Source of the DNA: CAZGVW01 sp964529265 | Lineage (GTDB): Bacteria; Planctomycetota; Phycisphaerae; Phycisphaerales; UBA1924 | NCBI GenBank assembly: GCA_964529265.1 | Contig: CAZGVW010000023.1 | Location: 1 to 6,997, forward strand | Length of the DNA: 6,997 nt | Direction: 5' to 3' | In this document: in pieces, positions 1-5,188 of the stretch | Position numbering within the stretch: the stretch's first letter is position 1 | Layout of the letters: every line of letters begins with the position of its first letter | Notes under the pieces: generated by a model | Seen by the model: only the letters and a program-made list of their open reading frames with translations | Told to the model about the DNA's origin: nothing | Databases searched by the model: none | Made by a program: the position numbers and the translations under genes

Positions 1-2666
1 GCGCGGTACACGGCCGCGGCGTCGGGGCGACCGGAGCGCTCGTAGAGGTCGATGAGGCGGCGAAGCGCGGCGCGGCGCACGGGCGGTGCGGTGGCGGGCG
101 CCGACCCGAGTATGCGCCAGGCGTCGAGCAGCAGCGACTCGGCCTCGTCGTACGCCCCACGCTCGATCAGAACCGCGCCGAGGAGGCTGCGGGTCGTCGC
201 GACGCTCGGATGATGCGCCGGGTACATTCGACTGCGCATGTCGAGGCACTCGCGCAGCACCGGCTCGGCCTCGTCGATGCGGCCGGTGTCGAGGAGCGCG
301 TTGCCGAGCCCGCCCAATGAACGGGCCAGCTCGGTCTCGTTCACCGGACGTCCCGCACGCCGGATCTCGACGGCCCGGGCGAATCCGGCGACGGCTTCCT
401 CCGGCCGGCCGAGCTCGCGATGGATCGTCGCGAGGTTCAGCAGCGCCACTGCCATGTTCTCAGTGTCGTCGCCGAAGAGCGTCCGCGCGACGGCAAGCGT
501 CTCGTCGGCGATCACGAGAGCCTCGTCGAGCTTGCCCTGCGCGCGCAGCGTCGCGACCAGACCGCTCCGGGCCACGAGCGTCTGGGGGTGGATGGCGCCA
601 TACCGGCTGCGCGCCACATCGAGCGCCTCACGCGAGATCGCCTCGGCCTCCGGCCACTCCCGTCGCATCTGAAGCAGGAGCGCGTAGTCGAGCAGGCATA
701 CGAAGTAGTCCTCCGGCAGCGGCTCGGACGGTTCGGCGGATCGCGGCACGCGACGGTAGGTATCGAGCGAGCGTCGATAGAGATCGCCCGCGGTCTCGAT
801 GTCCTGCCCCGTTGCCAGCATGTCGGCCGCGAGGTGGATCGACAGCGCGGCGTCATCCGTGATGGACGCGGGCAGTCGCGAGGGGAGTGCCGCGACGCGC
901 GCCGACAGCGCCTGCATCGCGTCGTGCTTCCCCTGGATCTGCAGTGCGTGCATGAGGTCGCGCAGGTCGATCAGGACGCGTCGATCGCCCGGCGCGAGTG
1001 TCCGGTCGCGGATGGCGAGCGCCGCGCGAATCGCATCCTCCGCCCCCTGCATGGCCCCTGCGTGGAACCGGATGTTCCCGAGTCGCTCCCACGCCTCCGC
1101 CGTCGCCGGCTCCGCCGCTCCGTGCGTCGCCGATTCCATCTCGAGCGCCGTCATCGCCGTGGCCTCCGCCGGTTCATACGCGCCGATCGCCAGATAGCCG
1201 TCCGCGATCGTGGCCAGCACGCCCGCCGCCACCTCCGGCTCGCCGGAAAGATCCGCGGTGACGCGGGCCGCCGCCGCGTCGAGCATCTGCCGGAGCGTGA
1301 TCTCGCTTTTCCGCACCTCTGACGGGTCGAGGAAGGCGATCATCCCCTTGAGGTACTCGTTCATGCGCGCGGCCTTGCGGGCCTCGCTCACCGATCGGGC
1401 GAGGCCGATGCTTGTGCCGACGACGCCGAGCGTGAGAACGACGATCACCGCCGCGACGCCGCCCACCAGGATCTTGTTTCGAAGGGCGAACTTGCGGAGC
1501 TGATATGCCGCGCCGGCGCGCCGGGCCACGATGGGCTCGTCGCGCAATGAGCGGCGGATATCCTCGGCAAGCGCCGCCGCGGTCTGGTACCGGCGCTCAC
1601 GTGACTTCTCGAGCGCCTTGGCCACGATCGTCTCGACGTCGCCGCGGCACCCCCGATTGACCGCGCTGAGCGGCGTCGGGTCGTCCTGGGTGATGACGCG
1701 AACGGCCTCGGGCAGTGGACACCGCGCGAGGTCGTAAGGCAGACGACCCGCGAGGACCTGGTACGCGATCACGCCGAGCGCGTAGACGTCGGCCCGGGCG
1801 TCGATCGCGGCGGGATCGCCCGTCGCCTGCTCCGGGCTCATGTACGAAACCGTCCCGACGACCTGCCCGATGTCCGTGTTCACCGTCGTCATCTGGATGT
1901 CGGCATCGGTGGCACGAGCGATCCCGAAGTCCAGGATCTTCGGCTGGGCCGCATGCTCCAGCTTCGTCGGGTCGTCGCTCTTTCGCCCCGTCGGCGCGAC
2001 GACAAGGATGTTCCCCGGTTTGAGATCGCGGTGGACCACGCCCTTCCGGTGCGCGTGGTCGACGGCGTCGCACACCCGGGCGATGAGCTCGAGACGCGCT
2101 TGGAGGTCGAGCCGATGCTCGTCGGCGTATTCCGTGAGCGTCGGGCCGTCGATCAGCTCCATCGCGAAGTACGGTCGCGCGCCGTCGCCGACGTCGTCGG
2201 TGCCTGCCTCGTAGATCTGCGCGATGCCGGGATGCTGGAGGCGACCGAGCATCTGCGATTCGTTCCGGAAACGGCGCATCGCCATCGCGCCGGAGATGCT
2301 CGATCGCATCACTTTGACGGCGACGCGCCGGTCCGGGCTCTCCTGCTGCGCCTCGTACACGACCCCCATCCCGCCGGCGCCGATACAGCGGAGGATCCGG
2401 TAGCGACCGATGTCTCGCGGGAGCGCCGCGTCCGCCTCGACGGCCTCCCCGGCTGCCGACCTCAGCGCATCCGCCACCGCCAGGGTGCCGAGCGGGTCGG
2501 GACGGGCATCGCCGAAGTCGTCGTGGGCGAGCAGACGCTCGACGTCGGTCCGCAGCACGGCGTCGCCGGCGCAGCGCTCCGCCAGAAATCCCTCTCGCTC
2601 CGCAGGGGGAACGCGGCGTGCGGCCAGGAAGAGATCCGAGGCGAGCTGAAAGCGGTCACGTGTCAC
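1..2666 (-). CDS. Ser/Thr protein kinase with membrane anchor and C-terminal TPR region (3' end cut off by window)
   Basis: Eukaryotic-like (Hanks-type) kinase, expected to phosphorylate Ser/Thr on cytoplasmic partners, with the adjacent sigma factor the obvious candidate. The frame is open for 888 codons from GTG 2666 to the left edge with no stop. Residues 1-50 form a short helical module often seen at the start of planctomycete kinases (PPAEREGFL, LRTDVERLL). The kinase domain spans about 88-375: glycine loop GAGGMGVV (96-103), VAVK lysine K118, helix-C glutamate probably E136, catalytic HRDLKPGN (D214), DFG (246-248), SPEQ in place of APE (277-280), DVYALG (293-298). All catalytic residues are present, so it should be active. 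A hydrophobic segment at about 398-422 is the likely membrane anchor. About 480-888 contains repeated TPR-like helices (for example 700-765 and 780-850) of the kinesin-light-chain type, probably a ligand- or protein-sensing region. GTG is the only start after an in-frame TGA; it overlaps the sigma gene by 11 bp, suggesting coupled translation. Confidence 0.95.
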   Translation of the reverse strand, partial: MTRDRFQLASDLFLAARRVPPAEREGFLAERCAGDAVLRTDVERLLAHDDFGDARPDPLGTLAVADALRSAAGEAVEADAALPRDIGRYRILRCIGAGGMGVVYEAQQESPDRRVAVKVMRSSISGAMAMRRFRNESQMLGRLQHPGIAQIYEAGTDDVGDGARPYFAMELIDGPTLTEYADEHRLDLQARLELIARVCDAVDHAHRKGVVHRDLKPGNILVVAPTGRKSDDPTKLEHAAQPKILDFGIARATDADIQMTTVNTDIGQVVGTVSYMSPEQATGDPAAIDARADVYALGVIAYQVLAGRLPYDLARCPLPEAVRVITQDDPTPLSAVNRGCRGDVETIVAKALEKSRERRYQTAAALAEDIRRSLRDEPIVARRAGAAYQLRKFALRNKILVGGVAAVIVVLTLGVVGTSIGLARSVSEARKAARMNEYLKGMIAFLDPSEVRKSEITLRQMLDAAAARVTADLSGEPEVAAGVLATIADGYLAIGAYEPAEATAMTALEMESATHGAAEPATAEAWERLGNIRFHAGAMQGAEDAIRAALAIRDRTLAPGDRRVLIDLRDLMHALQIQGKHDAMQALSARVAALPSRLPASITDDAALSIHLAADMLATGQDIETAGDLYRRSLDTYRRVPRSAEPSEPLPEDYFVCLLDYALLLQMRREWPEAEAISREALDVARSRYGAIHPQTLVARSGLVATLRAQGKLDEALVIADETLAVARTLFGDDTENMAVALLNLATIHRELGRPEEAVAGFARAVEIRRAGRPVNETELARSLGGLGNALLDTGRIDEAEPVLRECLDMRSRMYPAHHPSVATTRSLLGAVLIERGAYDEAESLLLDAWRILGSAPATAPPVRRAALRRLIDLYERSGRPDAAAVYR

Positions 2667-3249
2667 TGGCGGGGGCTCCCATCACCTCCGCGCGCAGCCA
2701 GGCCCGCGCGACCGTCCAGTCGTCCACCACGGTGTCGCGCGAGACGTCGAGGAAGTCGGCGGCCTGCTCCGTGGTGAAGCCGCCGAAGAAGCGAAGCTCG
2801 ACGACGTGAGCCCTGCGTTCGTCGAGGGCGCCAAGACGCGTGAGCGCCTCGTCGAGCGCCACGAGATCGAGCGAACGGTCGGTAGTGATGGCGACGTCGT
2901 CATCGAGGGCGACGCGGCGCCGACCGCCGCCCCGCTTCGCCGCGCCACGGCGCCGCGCATGGTCGGTGAGCACCTGACGCATCGCGCGGGCGGCGGTGGC
3001 GTAGAAGTGAGCCCGGTCCTTCCATGCCGCCCCCGGGGTCTGGGCCAGACGCACATAGACGTCGTGGACCAGCGCCGTCGGCTGGAGCGTGTGGCCGGGT
3101 CCCTGCGTCCGGAACACGCCGGCCGCCACCGCGCGCAGCTCGTCGTAGACGAGCGCGAACAGACGGTCGGAGGAGGCGCGATCACCCCCGGCAGCCGCCT
3201 CGAGCAGACGCGTCACCTCGTGGGGCGGAGGCGGTTGTGCCTCGGACAT
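2656..3249 (-). CDS. ECF-like RNA polymerase sigma factor (planctomycete kinase-associated type)
   Basis: A 197-aa sigma-70 family protein with only regions 2 and 4, expected to direct RNA polymerase to a specific promoter set. Region 2 is about residues 24-100 (RLFALVYDELRAVA; ALVHDVYVRLAQ; HFYATAARAMRQVLTDHARR). A basic linker follows (RRRGAAKRGGGRRR, about 99-112). Region 4 is about 142-189, with a helix-turn-helix reading VELRFFGGFTTEQAADFLDVS and then TVVDDWTVARAWL. The TLQPTALVHDVY motif and 'DW..ARAWL' ending are typical of the Sigma70_ECF / TIGR02999-like group common in planctomycetes. The acidic DAED-type motif that normally precedes LVQE in region 2.2 is replaced by Q56-P57-T58-A59. 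ATG 3249 was chosen because GGAGGG (3263-3268 on the minus strand) lies 13 nt upstream and homology-like sequence starts soon after. In-frame ATGs at 3297 and 3306 are possible but lack a good ribosome-binding site. It is the first gene of the operon with the kinase. Confidence 0.92.
   Translation of the reverse strand: MSEAQPPPPHEVTRLLEAAAGGDRASSDRLFALVYDELRAVAAGVFRTQGPGHTLQPTALVHDVYVRLAQTPGAAWKDRAHFYATAARAMRQVLTDHARRRGAAKRGGGRRRVALDDDVAITTDRSLDLVALDEALTRLGALDERRAHVVELRFFGGFTTEQAADFLDVSRDTVVDDWTVARAWLRAEVMGAPASDT
2676..2689 (-). promoter_or_regulatory. Ribosome-binding region deciding the kinase start
   Basis: On the minus strand, inside the last codons of the sigma gene, GGAGG (2685-2689) and GGGAG (2676-2680) lie 18 and 9 nt before GTG 2666. 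GGGAG has the better spacing. Their presence supports GTG 2666 rather than the out-of-frame GTG at 2659, and fits translational coupling of sigma factor and kinase. Confidence 0.55.
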
Positions 3250-3323
3250 GCCGATTGGGGATCCCTCCGCGACCGCGAAAGCGGCCGCCGAGGCCATTGT
3301 AGCCATGGGTGGGTTCCGCGAGC

Positions 3324-3342
3324 GCCTGTTCGCCTGTTCGCC
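3324..3342. repeat. Short tandem repeat GCCTGTTC x2 plus three bases
   Basis: Two exact 8-bp units (3324-3331, 3332-3339) followed by GCC. It sits upstream of the sigma gene on its coding strand, and could be a paired binding site or chance. The later leader copy does not include it. Confidence 0.5.
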
Positions 3343-3379
3343 GGATCGCGCCGGAGACGAAATCGACAATGCGGCCGAT

Positions 3380-3391
3380 CCGGCGCGCCGG
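3380..3391. promoter_or_regulatory. 12-bp perfect palindrome CCGGCGCGCCGG, possible operator
   Basis: A perfect inverted repeat, kept unchanged in the second leader copy at 4811-4822, about 120 and 85 bp before the two start codons. In DNA this GC-rich such a palindrome can arise by chance, so a regulatory role is inference. Confidence 0.25.
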
Positions 3392-3422
3392 TCGCCGTTT
3401 GCGTTTGCCATGCGGGGGAGGG

Positions 3423-3444
3423 GGCCCCGGGGAATCCCGGGGTC
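3423..3444 (+). other. GC-rich hairpin inside the 33-bp segment unique to leader copy A
   Basis: CCCCGGG (3425-3431) pairs with CCCGGGG (3436-3442) around a GAAT loop, extendable by a G-U and a G-C pair. The segment 3415-3447 is bounded by two GGGGAG sequences (3415-3420 and 3448-3453); copy B has just one GGGGAG at 4846-4851. The hairpin could form in the 5' leader RNA of the secreted-protein gene if transcription starts upstream of it. Confidence 0.6.
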
Positions 3445-3508
3445 GGAGGGGAGACGTGTGGACACGCCCCCCTCTCCCCCGACGCACTCTGGATCAAGGA
3501 ACACGCTC

Positions 3509-4672
3509 ATGAAGGTTACGAACATGTGGATCGGCGCGCTGGCCCTGGCGGCCGGCCTCGGCGCCGCCGGCACCGCGCCGGCCGGCAACAACCAACGGGC
3601 TGCGACGGCAGGGGGGGCGCCGGACGCGGGAGCTTTCGCTCCGGCCCCGTTGCCCGGCGGACTCGTCCGGACGAATCTCGGCGAGTGGCAGGAGATCGTC
3701 TTCGAGGGTCACCACCTGAGCGCGGCCGCGGGGGGGACCGGAATCCTCTACGCGCCGAGCAACGATGACGACCCGGGGTTTCGCGCCGACCTCTCCGCCA
3801 TCACCGGCGCCCCCGTCGACTACTTCGACACACGCGTCGCGACGCCCACGCTCGCCCTCCTGCAGCAGTACGCTTGCGTCTTCACGTGGACGAACTCCCC
3901 TTACCTCGACAACGTCGCGTTCGGGGACGTTCTCGCGGACTACGTGGACGGCGCCGGAAACGTGGTGCTCGGCGCATTCTGCACGTTCCGGACAGGGTTC
4001 TTCCTGGCCGGCCGGATCATGGACGAGGGCTACTGTCCGGTGTTCTCGCCGGACGGCACGAACCACTTCGCGGACTCCGCTTACAGGTTCGACGGTGTGA
4101 CGTGCCTCTATGACGGTATCGCGTCGCTGACCTGCCTACACCGTGACTTCCTGGCCCTTCAGGGCGACGGCGTCATCGACGGCACGTACCTCGACGGGGA
4201 GATCTGTCATGCCTACCGCCCGGACGGCCGGGTCGTGTACAGCAACGGCAACACTGGCGCCTTTTCGTGCAGCGGCGACTTCGCCCAGGCGATCGCGAAC
4301 GCGTGCTCCTGCCTGGGGAGCCAGGTCGGCTGCGTTTGCAACGAGCAGTACGACATCGGCGACCGCGTGCGTCTCGTCGTGGACAACCCCGACGGCAACC
4401 CGGACCTCCTCGCCGGCCATGGAGGTACGGTGATCTGCGGCAATCAAGGCTTCCCGCCGCTCCTGGTTCTGTGGGACGAATTCGCCAGCGGCCACAACGG
4501 CAACGGCCTCTGTGAGTGCCCGGACGAGCCCATCGTGCTCCCCGGCCGCAGCGGCTGGTACGTGGGCTGCGACGAGGTGGCGACCGCCTGTCCCGCCGAC
4601 GTCAGCGGCAACGGTGCGGTCGACTTCGCCGACATCCTGGAAATCCTCGCCAATTGGGGGCCGTGCAACTGA
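3509..4672 (+). CDS. Secreted cysteine-rich protein with SH3-like module and C-terminal dockerin-like repeat
   Basis: A 387-aa exported protein of unknown exact function. Residues 1-26 form a signal peptide (basic MKVT start, hydrophobic ALALAAGLGAAG, cleavage probably near APAG). Residues 75-160 (GILYAPSNDDD, DYFDTRV, YACVFTWTNSPY, GDVLADYVDGAGNVVLGAF) resemble the alternating strands of class I glutamine-amidotransferase-like/ThuA-like folds, though I see no catalytic Cys-His pair. Residues 165-280 are rich in Cys, suggesting disulfides. Residues 281-357 (YDIGDRVRL, DNPDGNPDL, GGTVICG, SGWYVGCDEV) look like a KOW/SH3-type barrel. Residues 361-387 hold one dockerin-like calcium-loop repeat (DVSGNGAVDFADILEIL) ending NWGPCN, a common surface-protein tail in Phycisphaerae. 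ATG 3509 is set by AAGGA 8 nt upstream and by the signal peptide. It is divergent from the sigma/kinase operon, and its leader is duplicated downstream. Confidence 0.85.
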   Translation: MKVTNMWIGALALAAGLGAAGTAPAGNNQRAATAGGAPDAGAFAPAPLPGGLVRTNLGEWQEIVFEGHHLSAAAGGTGILYAPSNDDDPGFRADLSAITGAPVDYFDTRVATPTLALLQQYACVFTWTNSPYLDNVAFGDVLADYVDGAGNVVLGAFCTFRTGFFLAGRIMDEGYCPVFSPDGTNHFADSAYRFDGVTCLYDGIASLTCLHRDFLALQGDGVIDGTYLDGEICHAYRPDGRVVYSNGNTGAFSCSGDFAQAIANACSCLGSQVGCVCNEQYDIGDRVRLVVDNPDGNPDLLAGHGGTVICGNQGFPPLLVLWDEFASGHNGNGLCECPDEPIVLPGRSGWYVGCDEVATACPADVSGNGAVDFADILEILANWGPCN

Positions 4673-4718
4673 GCCGACCTTGCCCGAGTGCTGAGCGGCG
4701 ACCCGCTCCAGCAACGAC

Positions 4719-4752
4719 CGGTGACACCCGGGCCCGTGCCCGGGTGTCGTCG
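4719..4752 (+). terminator. Strong hairpin after the secreted-protein gene, without U-tract
   Basis: A perfect 10-bp stem, GACACCCGGG (4723-4732) against CCCGGGTGTC (4739-4748), with a 6-nt loop. Two G-U and two G-C pairs extend it outward to 4719-4752. It starts 46 bp after the stop codon at 4672. No run of T follows, so it may act as a weak or Rho-assisted terminator, or as a 3'-end stabiliser. Confidence 0.55.
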
Positions 4753-4805
4753 CGCGCGGGGGACGCGGGATGCGAGGCCCTGATCTCAACCCGCGCAAAT
4801 CGGAT

Positions 4806-5030
4806 CCGATCCGGCGCGCCGGTCGCCGCTTGCGTTTGCCGTCCGGGGGAGACGAGTGGACACGCCCCCTCTCCCCCGACGCACTCTGGATCAAGGAACA
4901 CGCTCATGAAGGTTACGAAGACATGGATTGGCGCGCTGGCCCTGGCGGCCGGCCTCGGCGCCGCCGGCACGGCGCCGGCGGGCAACAACCAACGAGCCAC
5001 GGCGCCGGACGCCGCCGCCTTCGCTCCGGC
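4806..5030 (+). repeat. Leader repeat, copy B
   Basis: Second copy of the 3375-3645 leader, in the same orientation. It keeps the palindrome (4811-4822), the block from GTGGACACG to the start codon, AAGGA (4893-4897) 8 nt before ATG 4906, and the signal-peptide codons. It lacks the 33-bp hairpin segment. Similarity ends near TTCGCTCCGGC, after which the sequence is unrelated to the secreted-protein gene. Confidence 0.9.
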
Positions 5031-5070
5031 TCTGCCGCAGAGGGATTGTTTCCCCGCCGAAGATTGCTAG
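4906..5070 (+). pseudogene. Truncated paralogue of the secreted protein: signal peptide and short tail only (54 aa)
   Basis: The frame begins MKVTKTWIGALALAAG, almost identical to the start of the 387-aa protein at 3509, including APAGNNQR after the signal peptide. It then diverges to ATAPDAAAFAPALPQ and ends RDCFPAEDC before TAG at 5068-5070. No SH3-like, Cys-rich or dockerin part follows in any frame before the hydrolase gene. The ribosome-binding site is intact, so a short peptide of about 28 residues with two Cys could be made and exported. The simplest reading is a broken duplicate left by recombination. Alternatives are a real small secreted peptide, or a leader ORF coupling transcription to the hydrolase gene 118 bp downstream. 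Substitutions between the copies include both silent and amino-acid changes, which does not settle the question. Confidence 0.65.
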
Positions 5071-5120
5071 TTTGGATTCACGGGGATTCGTCGCCGTTGT
5101 CGCCGATGCGCAACGCGAAC

Positions 5121-5170
5121 GCACACCCCGCCTCCCCCCCGCACACCGCACCGCACCGTCCGCCGCTCCC
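5121..5170 (+). other. C-rich, G-poor spacer before the hydrolase gene (possible rut-like region)
   Basis: By hand count 33 of 50 bases are C and 8 are G, unlike the balanced G and C of its surroundings. Such unstructured C-rich RNA is the kind bound by Rho. It lies between the short truncated frame and the hydrolase start. Confidence 0.35.
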
Positions 5171-5188
5171 AGGTACAGGAGATCGACC

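Larger units (their letters stand above)
3250..3508. promoter_or_regulatory. Divergent intergenic region between the sigma/kinase operon and the secreted-protein gene
   Basis: This 259-bp stretch must hold the promoters for both directions. I see no convincing -35/-10 pair on either strand. It contains a small GNRA-like hairpin (CCGC-GAAA-GCGG, 3273-3284), an 8-bp tandem repeat (3324-3342), a 12-bp palindrome (3380-3391), a GC-rich hairpin (3423-3444), and the ribosome-binding site AAGGA (3496-3500) placed 8 nt before ATG 3509. Its right half (from 3375) is duplicated at 4806. Confidence 0.6.
3375..3645 (+). repeat. Leader repeat, copy A (upstream DNA, RBS and signal-peptide codons)
   Basis: Direct repeat with 4806-5030. 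It starts at CCGATCCGGCGCGCC and runs through the start codon into codon 46 of the secreted protein. From GTGGACACG to the codons for NNQR the two copies differ by only a handful of substitutions and one base in a C-run. Further into the coding part they drift apart with small indels. Copy A carries an extra 33 bp (3415-3447). Confidence 0.9.

Noticed and set aside
2462..2659. Minus-strand frame from GTG/CTG region at 2659 as an alternative kinase start
   Set aside because: It is in another frame and stops after 65 codons; the GTG at 2666 leads straight into the kinase domain.
86..2777. Several long plus-strand frames opposite the kinase (for example 86-862, 420-1322, 1953-2777)
   Set aside because: They are antisense to a gene with a full set of kinase motifs, are rich in Arg/Pro/Ser, and show no domains; typical of GC-rich shadows.
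3182..3497. Matching minus-strand frames in the two leader copies (beginning MIQSASGERG at 3497 and 4894)
   Set aside because: Their similarity comes only from the duplicated DNA; they lack ribosome-binding sites and oppose real genes.
3250..3591. N-terminal extension of the sigma factor from ATG 3591
   Set aside because: The extra residues read the complement of the secreted-protein leader and signal peptide, are unlike sigma factors, and a ribosome-binding site with sigma-like sequence is found at 3249.
5046..5073. Possible sigma-70 promoter, TTGTTT-16 bp-TAGTTT, before the hydrolase
   Set aside because: Only three of six bases match in each box and the spacing is short; not enough to call.
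4928..5188. N-terminal extension of the hydrolase from ATG 4928
   Set aside because: It translates leader copy B out of frame into Arg/Pro-rich sequence, while ATG 5189 has AGGAG at 7 nt and a clean signal peptide.
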